NCBI GenBank assembly: GCA_014058105.1
Contig: JACGCM010001511.1
Coordinates: 2,604,001 to 2,668,000, forward strand
Direction: 5' to 3'
From: Kingdonia uniflora
Taxonomy: Eukaryota; Streptophyta; Magnoliopsida; Ranunculales; Circaeasteraceae
Length of the DNA stretch: 64,000 nucleotides
Below the pieces are notes generated by a model. It made no database searches. It was not told the origin of the DNA and saw only the letters and a list, made by a program, of their open reading frames with translations. This document shows positions 1 to 10,984 of this stretch, in pieces. Every line of letters starts with the position of its first letter. Position 1 is the stretch's first letter. The position numbers and the translations under genes were made by a program.

Positions 1-156
1 ATCGACGCCATCTTCTATATCATCAACGCCAAATCTCATTATCTCAGAATTATGGGTCGTTGCTGGATTCACAACATGGAAGCAATCGCTTCTACCTATC
101 ATCAGGCACTCCAATTCAAACACGGCAATGGTATTTATGATATCAGGGGTAGTTAG
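1..156 (+). pseudogene. Aspartic protease, C-terminal end (E1)
   Basis: Frame 1 is open from the window edge to a TAG at 154-156. It carries the pattern FYIINAK..YLRIMGRCWIHNMEAI.STYHQ, which follows the catalytic part of protease in Tat-like elements; E6 has a near copy at 54845-55072. The DTG active-site part lies outside the window. The linker to RT (157-517) is open only in pieces, with stops. Confidence 0.7.
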
Positions 157-399
157 AAGCTCTTTCAAACTTGTGAAGATACCGTCTCTGTTATCCTAGA
201 TACTTCTGACAAATTTACTACATAGCAATTACAGGAAGCTGATCACCTCAACGATTAACCTTCCATGGAGGAGCCCATAAAATATATCAACATTGATGGA
301 CCTAGTAGAGGTACTTTCATTGGTACTAAGCTGGTTCAGAACGAAAAAAGATGCTCTCATTCAGTTCTTGCAACTAAATTAAGACGTTTTTGCGCGGTC

Positions 400-1477
400 T
401 TTCGAAAAAATGCCTAGGGTCGATCCGACCATGGCATGTCACAGGTTGGCCATCAATATCAACACCACAGTAGTCAAATAGAAACAACGACGACTGTCAC
501 CTCATCTTCGAGATGTAGTGAACACCGAGATTGAGAAGTTGATCAAAGTGGGATTCATTCGAGAAGCCAAATATCCAGACTGGATGTCCAATATTGTCAC
601 TGTCCCAAAGAAGAGCGGAAAAGTCCGAGTTTGCGTAGATTTTACCGATATGAACAAACATACTCCAAAAGATAGTTTCCCTCTTCCCAATATTTATCAG
701 ATCCTTGATTCTACAGCAGGCCATGACCTCCTATCTATGATGGATGCTACTTTGGGATACAATCAGATTCCACTTTTGGAAGAAGATCGAGAAAAGATAA
801 CTTTCATCACTGAAATAGGTCTTTATTGTTACAAAGTCATGCCCTTCGGACTCAAAAACGCAGGTGCCACATATCAACGGTTGATGATTACTATGTTCAA
901 AGCACATCTAGGGAAAGCTGTTGAAGTCTACATCGACAATCTCTTGTGTAAGAGCGTACAGTCAGTCAATCATATCTCAGATCTTAACACTATATTCAAC
1001 ATTCTTCGATCTTATAGGATGCATCTCAACCCTGATAAGTATCAATTCGGGGTACATTCTGGCCAATTTCTAGGCCACCTCATAAGCATGAAGGAGATTG
1101 GGGCCAATCCATATGGGTTACAACAAAAGGGTAGAAAGTTCTTATGGATGGATCAGCCAGACCCGCAGGGTCAGGAATCGGAATCGTATTCTTCCAATGA
1201 CAGAATTGAGAAATCTATCATCTTAGATTTTGAGGCCTCAAATAATGTCAGTGAATATGAAGTTCTCATTCATGGACTCGACCTCGCTCTCGAGCTCAAT
1301 GTTCCTGAACTCTCAGTCTGCATAGATTCACTACTCATCGTCCACCATTACTTTGAGCAATATAAGAAGAATGGAAAGATGATCGAGTACGTAACCCTCG
1401 TTATAGATATGATGAGCAAGTTTGCGAAAGCAAATCTCGATTATCTTCCTCGATATCTCCAGATCAAAATCATTTGA
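400..1477 (+). pseudogene. Reverse transcriptase fused by deletion to second RNase H (E1)
   Basis: An open frame runs 518-1477 (319 codons) and its homology extends upstream of the first ATG past a stop at 478-480, so 518 is not a true start. RT motifs are clear: VRVCVDFTDMNKHTPKDSFP, MMDATLGYNQIPL, MPFGLKNAGATYQ. The catalytic YIDD box reads YIDN, which should inactivate the enzyme. At about 1112 the protein jumps from the RT connection (GHLIS) to the second RNase H (DFEASN...EYE..IHGLDLALEL), skipping the region between, including the first RNase H. The intact order is seen in E3 at 39590-40640, which implies loss of about 730 bp here. Confidence 0.85.
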
Positions 1478-2793
1478 ACCCCCAGCATTGATCGCATTTC
1501 TGTATACAAGATCAATACTGGGGGCGATAAAAGGGGAGACGACGATTGGCGAAAACCTTTCTTAGCCTACCTCGGTGTCGACAACAGCTGCAACGATCCA
1601 CTTCCAATAGATCCAAAAGATCGCCAACAGCTGATCAACAACTTGAAGCACTACACAAATCAAAATGGTATCCTATACCGCCTTTTTGTCACAGAGCCTT
1701 ACCTCAAGTGCCTCTCCAAACCAAAAGTAGATGAAATGCTCCTCGAATTAAATGAAGGGACTTGTGGCTCCCATGCCATAGGTCGATTACTAGCAAACAG
1801 AGCTATTACACAAGGAGTATTCTAGACCGACATGTGCAAGAGAGTAGAGGAGTACTCACGCAGATGTGACACCTGCCAAAGACATAGACACATGATACGC
1901 GCCCCTGCGCTTGAGCTCCATGCAAGCAAGGTATTCTGGCCATTCAAAAGATGGGTACTTGGTCTCATTGGCGAGTTCCTCAATTCTTCAGGTAACCGCC
2001 GTCACCTTCTCGTAGCTACCAATTGTTTTATAAAATGGGTAGAAGCAGTTCCACTATGTCGAACCAGAGAAGAAGAGGTCATCTCTTTTATTTGGGAACA
2101 CATCATCACTCAGTTTTGGTGTCTCCAGCTACTTCATATCGATAATGGGACCCAATTTGTTGGAGAAAGAAATTGTAATCTTCCCCAACCAACACAATAT
2201 CATCCACTCACCATCCAATCCTTACTATCCTCAAGGCGCCAAGCCAAAATTACCAACAAAACCATCGTGGATGGACTCAAAAAATGGCTTCACTTATAGA
2301 AAAAAGGGAATTGGGTTCGAGAACTACCTCATGTCCTATGGGCATATCGTACCACTCCCAGACAATCAACAGGATACACCCCATTCCTCCTTGTTTATGG
2401 TACTGAGGCTGTCATTCCTTCTGAATACCATCATCCAGTTCGAGATCACGAGCTGACTGATGAGGAAAATGAGTTTGAATTGGCTTGCAATCTCAATATA
2501 ATTGATGAAACCAGGGAACGCGTCATCGCTAACCTAGGTTGATATCATTATATGCTAGCCAGATTGCACAACAGCCGAGTTAGAAACCGTACCTTCCAAA
2601 TCGACGATCTCATCCTCAGATAAATTTCTTAATATTGTAATGAGCCTCACGCTAAAAATTAGTCGACAATTAGGAGGGTCAATTTATTATCGCAGGTCTC
2701 TCAGGCCTGGGATCATATTATCTCATGACAGAAGAGGGAATCTCCATTTTAAATCCTTGGAACACTAGGCGACTGAAACGGTACTCTCGTTAA
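1478..2793 (+). pseudogene. Integrase and end of pol (E1)
   Basis: The spacer before integrase and the HHCC zinc region (EGTCGSH...CDTCQRH) are readable at 1546-1900, broken by a TAG near 1824. The core follows at 1832-2299 and ends as a frameshifted tail (YGTEAVIPSEYHH.., 2398-2640). The last pol block, GSYYLMTEEG...WNTRRLKRYSR, ends at TAA 2791-2793. The first catalytic Asp is Asn (ATNCFIKWVEAVPL where relatives have ATDYF). The second Asp is present (HIDNGTQFVG). Integrase would insert the cDNA; this copy is dead. Confidence 0.8.
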
Positions 2794-2939
2794 GCGTCTT
2801 ACTACATTTCTATTTCTCGTTTTTGTTTTTTTCAATTCCAAAAGTGAGATTTTCATGTCCATCCAATGTAAATTCTGAACTGATCAATAAAACTTCTAAG
2901 TTTTTCACAACATCTCTCTACTTGCGTAGATTCAACCAC

Positions 2940-3640
2940 ATTCTATAGATTAAAGCATAGATAATACTAGCTTTCAATCGATCTTATACCAGTTAAATCA
3001 AGGATAGCACTTAGTTTGGCTGACTCTATTAACTCTCTGCGATTGAAATAAATGTAGAAACTTGTTTATATCAAAGACTCTACCAAACATGAGATAGGGC
3101 AAAGGTAATACTAGCCATCATCTAATTCAACTTGTTTGGGGCATTATACCAGTTAAATCAAGGATAACACTTGGTTTGGCTAACTCTACAAAATCTTTGT
3201 GATAGAAACAAATGTTGAAACTTGTTTTATATCAAAGACTCTACCAAACATGAGATATGGCAAAGGTAATACTAGCCTTCATCTACTTCAACTTGCTTGG
3301 GACATTATACTAGTTAAATCAATGATAACACTTGGTTTGGCTGACTCTACTAAATCTCTGCGATTGAAACAAATGTAGAAACTTGTTTTATATCAACGAC
3401 TCAAGCAGGTATATTATAAGGCAAAGATAATGCTAGCATTCATCTCTTTCAATATGTCTGCAACATTACTGCTGTTAAATCAAGATTTACTTGGTTTGAC
3501 AAACTCAACTCATCTCTGCGATTAGAACAAATGTAAAAACTTGTTTTATATCAAAGACCCAACCAGACATAAGATAAGTCAAATGTCATACTAGCTTTCA
3601 TCCATTTCAATATGTCTGCGAAAAATACAATTTATTTTCA
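2940..3640 (+). repeat. Tandem repeat, about 160 bp, four copies (E1 3' region)
   Basis: The word TTATACCAGTTAAATCA recurs at 2984, 3144 and 3305, with a weaker copy at 3466, giving a period of 160-161 bp. Each unit also holds CTTGGTTTGGCTGACTCTAC, a run ending GAAACTTGTTTTATATCAAAG, and GGCAAAGGTAATACTAGC. It lies between the pol stop and the antisense gene. E3 has a degraded counterpart at 42210-42420. Tat-lineage elements often carry such repeats and can seed satellites. Confidence 0.85.
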
Positions 3641-3690
3641 GGTCACGTTACAATAGATTCTTTTCTACTGTTAGGAATGTCAACTATGCT

Positions 3691-5092
3691 TTACCCTCCA
3701 ACAGGTGGTCGATCAGAATTCAATTCGCGAGTTACAATTACAACAACTCTGCCCCTTTCTATCAAATTAGCAGGTCGATGGCCTAAGTTTGTTTCCATAA
3801 AGGCCATACTGTTCCCACGATCTATATTAACTCTACAAATGCATCCCTTGTCAGACAAACTCTTGAACAAGGTATCTTGTTCTAACTCAAGTCTTTTTAC
3901 ATCCTCTACAAAATACGTAATGGTTGACTTTAACAGGTCTGCGCGCGATACATGGGATACAACGATCCTTGAAAAGTAAGATCTCACCTTCTCGAGGTGC
4001 GACTCCAAAATTGCATACAGTTTCTTCTGATATGCCATTTCCCTTTCTGTCAAAGCATCAAAAACTATATTCTCTTCCAATTTTTTTAACAAATTTAGCT
4101 GATTCAGCCTGATTAATGGCCTCTAGGTCCGCCACCTGGGCGCAAAATCTCTCAATTTTTGTATTCAACTCTTCCCTGGCCGAAGTATCCTTTAACAAAT
4201 CATCTTTCTTCTTCACCAAAATTTCCTTTGCCCTGATTTCCCCTTCTAAGACCTTCTCCCTGAAAAGAGCAGCATCCAACTTGTGGTGACATTCTCTTAT
4301 GTTTGCATTCCCTTTTTGTACATGCCCCTGAATTTGAGCTACGTCAACTTCCAGCTCTCTAATTCGACCTGACTAGCTAACTACATCCCCATGGACTAGA
4401 AGAACTTTAACATAATTTCTACTCCCCCTCAAGAGCACTCCAACCTCTTCTCTCTTGACACGCGCGTTGGCTTGCTCCAATTCTGCATTCAATCGTGCCA
4501 CCTTCCCATTTAACTCGTCTCACTTTCGTTGTATCCCCTGAAACTCCATATACTTGGCAGGTAGGGCTATATGCAAGTGTTCGGCTGCAGCTTCCAAAAC
4601 TGATAGATTCTTTTGAGCTACCTTCAGCTCATTATCTTTTTCAATCATTTTTTGTTTCAGTCGCTCCAACTTGCTTCTACAATTCTGAAGATCAGCTCAA
4701 GATTGTCCTTCCGATCTTTCTAGCGCCTAAATACGGTATTAAGCCATTTCCGCCTGCCTACTCATGACCATCAGCGTGTCAATCCGACTCTGAAGCTTCG
4801 CGGCATGTTCTTTTATCTCCACAAGTTCTTTTTGCCTTTTGTAAATTTTAGCATCTTTCTCCTCAATTTTACGAGTGAGGTCGACCACAGTCTGGGTTGC
4901 CTCAATAAATTTGAAATGCACATTTACATGTTGGTCTTCTCTGTCCTTATTCGCCTCTCTTACCCTATCTAACTCCTCTGCAATTTTTTGGTTATATTGG
5001 AGTGCCTCATCTTCGCACGAGCAAACTGAATCCAATTCGACCTGCACAATATAGATAAATTATATACAGTTCAATTCAGAATGCCCATCAAC

Positions 5093-5133
<41 letters not shown>

Positions 5134-7501
5134 ATTTCTAAAAAGATATATGATTTCTAATATCTACCGTGTGCAACTACTTTTTGACTTAAAGGTCGAA
5201 GTACAATCTCAGATGGATGCTCCATGGCATATATTTCGAAGTCTAAGGTACATATTTTTTATATGCTACTTTATTTAAAAACTTTGAATTTTCCAATGCA
5301 CTATATTAGTGTCATTTTCCTAAAATTGATAACAGGTTTTTGGGTCTGCCTCTACGTTTTATGTTGTCTTATTTATTTTGTAGCTTTCAATATAACATAC
5401 AAGTCAAAAGGCTTGTTTCGATCTAATCTGTAGCTCCGATCTCTCTTTCCTTGGCAAGCTTGATCTCTAGATCTTTTATTCTGAGACTCATTTCCCTAGT
5501 ACCTACAAGAGAGTTACAAAAAAGAGGGCTCAGCCTACATAAGTCTATTTAATACACACAATCCAACAATTTATAGGACACTTCCAAAATACTCATATAA
5601 AGTCTTTTCTCTACCCTACCTTCTCATTCTCGTCGTCTGGGAGTTTGGTGCCATCCCCTTGGTTGTCTAGCAATGTCTGGCAGGGGACATCGTCTAGCCC
5701 ATCAGAAACTCCCACCGCAACCTCTTCCACTTCTTCATCATCTCCCTCTTCAGCATAAGTGTATGCCTCAATGGCATCCACCTCATCCTCAGAATATCCC
5801 TTCAACATCTGGTGGCACCTAAGCCTTTCGCGTTCTGCCGCTACCTCCTCCAGATTCACTCTAGCCTCCGCTTGTAGATGGACAATCGCCAATGTGTGGG
5901 AAGCCTTCAGGGCCTCCTGGTTCTTTGCTTTCTTGAGAGTATCACCCTTCGCTCGAGCTGCCTTCTCCTCAAGCTCGATCTTCACCTTCTTTAGCTCAAA
6001 TTTTTCCTATTCAACTCCGAGCCAAATCCCCCACACCAAATGAGCAACCTGCAAAACACAAATCGACCTCAGCGTGAGCTCAAAACACAATAAATAAATA
6101 TTTCGCATAATCAAACATAAAGACCTACCATCTTGCTCATGTCATCCTCCCCGGGAAGAGCCGCCATCCTGGCCCTTTCTTCAACTTCTTTGAGATCGTC
6201 CTCAGCAGCAGGTCGCTCTTTAGCAATCTTTTCCTCTGACTTTCCCAAAGATTCAATCCTTTTCCTTTTTTCTTTTCCGTCGACCTCACCACTTCCAGTG
6301 ATGCCAGATACCGACGGACGTTTCAACATCTACCTCTTTGGAAACGTTCAAGCTAATTTGCTCAACGTAATAGACTCCGGTAGAACTGAACTATCGATTT
6401 TAGGGGTCTTGGGCAAGTTTGTTTGCCCTTCCCCACCTGTTCCTTTCTTCTTTCCATTATCAACAGCCGCCATCAGCCTGGTCGATTGAGATTTCTGAAC
6501 CTTTTTCAACTTACTCCCAACCCATTTCTTTCGGCTAAGGCCAATTCCTTATAACAAAAATTCGAGCTCAACCTCTTCCTCATTAACTTCGTCCAATAAT
6601 GAATCTTTCCTCTCCACCTGAGACTTTGGGCCTGCCATGCACAATATTTTTATTATCAACAAGAGATCATCAATTCAAACATATCAATATTATACTCTAT
6701 GCATTGCTATACTTACTTTATTTTACAGTTCTAAACATAAGATCCAAAGATTCTTCATCATCTCTGAAGACAATTACCCTTCATCCATATTACGTTACCG
6801 TTCCAGGTTCGACCTATTGAATTCAGATCGAAGAAACGAGGCTGAGTTGCGCTCGCACAATAATATGCCCCACCACTGGCGTGATAATTCTTCACCCCAT
6901 AAAACTGTAATACATCATCAGGGGATATCCTCCTCACTTTGCCCTTATTCTCCTATTTTTCATTCAGATGGTCGCAAATACTTATTACCTCCCACATGTT
7001 CCCGTTCAATTGAACTTGATATTCCCTAATGTTATTCATAATCCCCTTCGCCAAATTGGTAAGGGGAAGACTCAACCCATACTCTAATTGAGATAGGTAA
7101 CACAAAATGCCCTCTGAGAGGTCACTCCGAATACTCCCATTAAAATATTCCAACGAGATCGATTCATTTATACCCCTATCTTGTTTCTCCTCCTCCAAGT
7201 CGGCCAACAAGTAAAAATACTCCTCCCTCATCGCTACAGTACACCCCCTAAATAGCCTACCTACATATTTTACGCAGTTACCCCATGTCCCTTATACAAC
7301 AGCCTTGGTTTTACAAAATTCTATAAATGCATCCGAACCGGGAGAATATGTCACCAATTGGCCATGGAAACCTGGAAATTGTTTCAATCCTATTTCAACC
7401 TCACTATCAGACTTTACCATTTGACCAGAGGTCCACACCTCGTTAATAGGTAAACTACCCATCTCAACTATAATTCTACAGATAAAGTTTTGATTCTGCA
7501 C
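3691..7501 (-). pseudogene. Main antisense gene of E1: Transposase_28-like region, acidic segment, long coiled coil
   Basis: Reading the minus strand, exons can be placed at 7501-6717, 6631-6129, 6048-5620, about 5502-5435 and 5041-3691. The first intron (6716-6632, GT..AG) splits a codon 1+2; the second (6128-6049, GT..AG) falls between codons; both keep the reading frame. Exon 1 holds LSLPLTNLAKGIMNNI...MWEVISICDHL and then FYGVKNYHASGG with PRFFDLNS.GRTWN.NVIW. This resembles the domain annotated in plants as 'putative gypsy type transposon' (Transposase_28, from memory). Exon 3 is charged, then acidic (GYSEDEVDAIEAYTYAEEGDDEEVEEV). Exon 5 is a long coiled coil ending with YFVEDVKRLELEQDTLF and KGCIC. 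In-frame stops (for example 7292-7294 and 6953-6955) and frameshifts break it. The exon 4 phase does not fit cleanly. Function unknown. Confidence 0.75.
5096..5130. repeat. (TA)n microsatellite
   Basis: A pure AT/TA dinucleotide run of about 35 bp. It lies in what I read as an intron of the antisense gene of E1, so it does not break the coding sequence. Confidence 0.95.
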
Positions 7502-8399
7502 AAATACCTCTCACGTTCGACCTGGACACAGGTTCAGGTATCTATCATTATTTCATACACATTAATTACTCACATACAATATATCTTTCATATATTCTAT
7601 ATATATGTCAAATTTCATAGATTGTTATAAATAGTGATTTTTTAGAGATTTGCTTAAAACGGATTACGATTTGTAAAAAACACAAACATACAGCACATGT
7701 CTCTACTAAACTTCAGTGTCAGAATGAGAATCCGTAGTAGCGCCAAGTCCTTCCCTCACAACGCTGCTGTATAGCCACCTAAGTGATTTAGTGCCTGTAA
7801 CTCTCTTTGACTGCTAATCACCCTCAGATAAATCTTTACCAAATTCTCTACAATTTTTTTGCAATTCCCACTCTGTGCTCTCTAAATTTTTAGAAGTTGA
7901 AAAACATTTGAATGATGAGGAAGAAGTACTATTTATTTTTTCTCTCTCAAACGACTGGCAGTTATTGTGCCTCGCACGACCCGTCCTTAGTTTTGAAACC
8001 AAGGTATCATTTCCACTATCCATGTTAGACGTCTTGTACCTTCTCAATAAAACTGTCTATCCATCATTACCCCTCTCCTCATACTTTTATATATTTTTCT
8101 CTCCTATTTCTATATCTTTCTCTGACCTTCTCACACTCATGATGACTTACACTCACACGATATCATATTTTTGTAGCTTTACATAAAACAAAACTAGAAG
8201 CTCCTGTATTTTTTATGTTCTTGTTTCTTATACTTATAGTACTAGTGACATCATTTTCAAGGCAAACAAATTTTTTTAAGTTATTCAAAATTTGTTTATT
8301 AAAACAGTCTCAAACGCCATTTGCAACTATAGGGGATCAAATTGACTTTCTTCTTTTCTGTTAAATTCAACAAAACTTACATTTATTTATAATAGCAGT

Positions 8400-8753
8400 T
8401 TACATATAATTACATCTAAAACTGCCTTGATGACCTGGGCGACCACATCCGATCAGATTTCCTCCATCGATCATCACATCTTTAAATTCAATCTCCACCT
8501 CAGCAATCAATCCAACCATCTATTCTCGATTTGCCGGATCCCTCACCAATTCACGTAAACATACCTCATAAAAATAATGGGCATACTCAAGTTCCCTACC
8601 TCTTACATTTAATCCTTCGAGCTCATTCTCCCTCACTGGTAACTTAGCATCATAACCAAACAATCCAAAAATTCTCTCCCGCACATCAATGATTTTTATG
8701 GCCAATCGTCCTTCCGCGGAATGACAAATTCTCTGAGATCGAGTCCGCACCAT
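8400..8753 (-). pseudogene. Small conserved antisense ORF (E1 copy)
   Basis: From ATG at 8753 the frame reads MVRTRSQRICHSAEGR..IK and ends with CGRPGHQGSFRCNYM before TAA at 8400-8402; 118 codons with one in-frame TAG at 8520-8522. E2 carries the same ORF at 11455-11802, with the same MVRT-SQR start, an EL.GL....R..EY.H.F block, and a CG...HQG.FRCN end. The spaced C, H and C near the end might bind a metal but do not form a standard zinc knuckle. I do not recognise the family. Confidence 0.6.
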
Positions 8754-9735
8754 CCAAATTTCTTCTCCATATTCAAAAAATCATTTTTCCCTTATTTTTA
8801 TATTTTTACTACACTTTCCCCTCAAATCGTGATATTGACATTTTATCTTGTAACAGAAAACCCAGAATCTTGAGAAAAATTATTTGGACTTATCCCTTCC
8901 CTCGAACTCTTACGTTTCATTATTTTCCAGGTCAAACTTATTCTTACCAGATTTATTCTTCTATCGACCTCTATTTGATCAAATTTTTGCATTACAAATT
9001 TCCTATAATTTTTTTCTCCCATATTTTCAGCACGCAAAACAAATTATACTTACATCACAACATAAATTTTTGCACATATTTATCTCAGTTCGAATGTTAG
9101 AATAACAATACTCTTGGTACTCATAAATTTTAATTTATTTTATACATTCCTCAAAACATTATAACTCGATTTCTACGAGCTATTTTATATCTATATCAAC
9201 ACAAGTAATTGGATGACAAATTGTATTCATGTCAAAAAAGATTATACGTGCTTTTACAGATAACAAGTCTTTCAGTAATCGATCTTAGGTATTTTGCAGA
9301 TACCTAATTTGTCCAGCACCCAACTTCAGGTACTTTACAGATAACAAGTTTTTTAATGCTTTTGTAAGTAAAAGGTCATTCAGACACTCCGACACATCAA
9401 ATCCTTCAGTTCGTCCTACTTCAGTGATCTTTTACCCTGATGTAAAGCAAAAATTGGAAACAGCAAAAAGCTTCCCTCACATGATTTTGGTCGATGTCTA
9501 GACGAACTTCAACTGGAAACTATACAAGCAGTAGACTCAGTGCTGGCACTAACTCTTCAAACTAAAGGTCTTCTGGGCACAAAAATGTGATGGAAATGCA
9601 GAAGCATACTTAAACTGTTTGCCTCCTTCCTCTACTACCATCACCTCCTCCTCTAAAACTGCCACCGCCGAAGAGTTGGTAGAGATGAAGAGGGCCCGAC
9701 CTTAGAATCCATGGTGATACAAGAAATTAGCATAA
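8754..9735. other. E1 spacer between two antisense ORFs; no gene seen
   Basis: AT-rich sequence. Short open frames on both strands here (for example 8843-9105) overlap each other, have no recognisable motif and look like chance. It may be an intron or leader of the antisense unit. Confidence 0.5.
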
Positions 9736-10029
9736 CTACCCCGCAGTTATGCCTATCCCTACATCTAACCCCCCAACCTTGTCCTCTGCCATAGTACGGA
9801 GACAAGCCCAACGTTCCTCGCCAGTCAAGACGATAACGTGAATCCTCCACCTATAGTAAAATTTCTCCACAACTTCAGCTGCTTCGTCTTCCGACATACC
9901 TTGATAAGTCAGAAGAACAGGAGCGGGTATCGACATCTTTAAGGATTGGTCGTCAAAGTATTTCAACTTCAACTTCTGTATTTTAGACGCAATTCTCTCT
10001 TCAAGGACCATCCTCCGAGACTTCACCAT
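9736..10029 (-). CDS. First antisense ORF of E1, next to the 3' LTR
   Basis: I choose ATG 10029 because the same start occurs in E4 at 63830. E1 reads MVKSRRMVLEERIASKIQ and E4 reads MVKIQRTVHEERVAAEM; both continue with KLKYF.DQS..M and .MSE. The E1 ORF is 97 codons and uninterrupted, ending with a Gly-rich tail. An open frame reaches a further ATG at 10077 but similarity starts at 10029. The start lies 334 bp from the LTR edge and 66 bp downstream of a TATA box. It may be a separate small gene or the first exon of the larger antisense gene. Function unknown. Confidence 0.6.
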   Translation of the reverse strand: MVKSRRMVLEERIASKIQKLKLKYFDDQSLKMSIPAPVLLTYQGMSEDEAAEVVEKFYYRWRIHVIVLTGEERWACLRTMAEDKVGGLDVGIGITAG

Positions 10030-10094
10030 TTTTAAATTTCGGTGAACTTGAAAATTTTCAAGCATACTCTGCTTCAAAGATTTGATACAGGTAC

Positions 10095-10104
10095 TATTTA
10101 TATA
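10095..10104 (-). promoter_or_regulatory. TATA box of the antisense unit (E1)
   Basis: On the minus strand the sequence is GGGTTATATAAATAGT, a strong plant TATA box, 66 bp upstream of ATG 10029. E4 has the identical 16-mer at 63748-63763 in the same position before its copy of the ORF. The box reads away from the 3' LTR, into the element and against pol. Confidence 0.7.
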
Positions 10105-10348
10105 ACCCTACATTTATTATGCAGGTACGTTTTTCCAAACATCATCATTCATTACAGACACGACTCTTCAAATTATATCCGTCACATACATCAGCATCCA
10201 CATCCTCATTTAATACACGTTATTTCCCTATAAACCGCGTAACTTCCATACAGTCAAAGCCATCTTTACTTTATTTTAATTATCAAGAACTTTAACCCAA
10301 ATTCCACGTATAGATTATTTCTCAACCAAAGACACTCGTGATTTCGGT

Positions 10349-10362
10349 TGTGAGGGGGTGAT
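10349..10362 (+). promoter_or_regulatory. Polypurine tract of E1
   Basis: TGTGAGGGGGTGAT lies immediately before the 3' LTR. E4 (reverse complement of 63489-63501) has GTGAGGGGGCGAT and E7 has GAGAGGGGGTGAT in the same place. This is where plus-strand DNA synthesis is primed in LTR elements. Confidence 0.7.
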
Positions 10363-10984
10363 TATATGGACTTATCCCTCGATCTCACCTAAAATTGAAC
10401 TGTCGCCAGTTCGAATTACCTCCATCTCAGACTCACACATTTTTAACATAACTTCTCCAGTCAACATTCCAACCTACTCCACGAACTGGTGAAGAACGTG
10501 GGCTAAAATTTAAATTGAAAAACATTATCCTGTCAAAGACATATGTCTCTCACAAACTTGTCAGTTACTCAGTCAACCGCCACTAACCATATTATTCGGA
10601 AAATGTTCTCCAGCACGATGAAGAGCTACGAAGAAGGCTTATATAAAGAAAAAGTTCCAGAAGAGACAGGGACCAGAAAAATTATACAAAAGATCATCAA
10701 AAGACTACTTGTTCTAGATTCTCATAAACATTCAAACTTCTTAGTTACAAGGTTCAAGCAGTTCTATATCTTGAGATCACTTATAATAAGATATCCGCCT
10801 CAAGCAATAAAAATACTTTTAGAAAAATTCTCCACTCGAGGTTGTGGTTTTTTACCTATTAAGAGGTTTTCCACGCTAAAATTATCTGTGTCATTTCTTG
10901 CTTTCTATTAGAATATTGTCGCAGGTTCATTGGTGTGATAGCGAATTCAAAGTCATTTCGAGTTTACAAAATTTGGCCACTACA
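10363..10984 (+). repeat. 3' LTR of E1 (about 622 bp)
   Basis: It starts at TATATGGACTTATCCCT (E4 LTR: TGTAGGAACCTATCCCT) and ends at GGCCACTACA. It has a promoter-like TTATATAAAG at 10639-10648 and matches the E4 LTR along most of its length, for example the CTCGAGGTTGTGGTTTTT stretch followed by TTTTCCACGCTAAA. The partner 5' LTR is off the window. The next 5 bp, GTAAT, are the expected target duplication. Confidence 0.8.

Larger units (their letters stand above)
1..10984 (+). mobile_element. E1: Tat-like Ty3/gypsy LTR retrotransposon, 5' part outside window
   Basis: Read left to right it shows the end of protease, reverse transcriptase, a second RNase H, integrase, a non-coding tandem repeat, a block of genes on the opposite strand and a 3' LTR ending in CA. 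The order protease-RT-RNase H-integrase is that of Ty3/gypsy. The second RNase H, 3' tandem repeats and antisense ORFs are known features of the Tat lineage (Ogre, Retand, Grande type). The 5' LTR and gag are off the left edge. The pol genes contain stops, frameshifts and a large deletion, so this copy cannot encode a working polyprotein. Confidence 0.85.

Noticed and set aside
8843..9105. Overlapping open frames on both strands
   Set aside because: AT-rich, no motif, no conservation seen with E2 or E4; chance frames.
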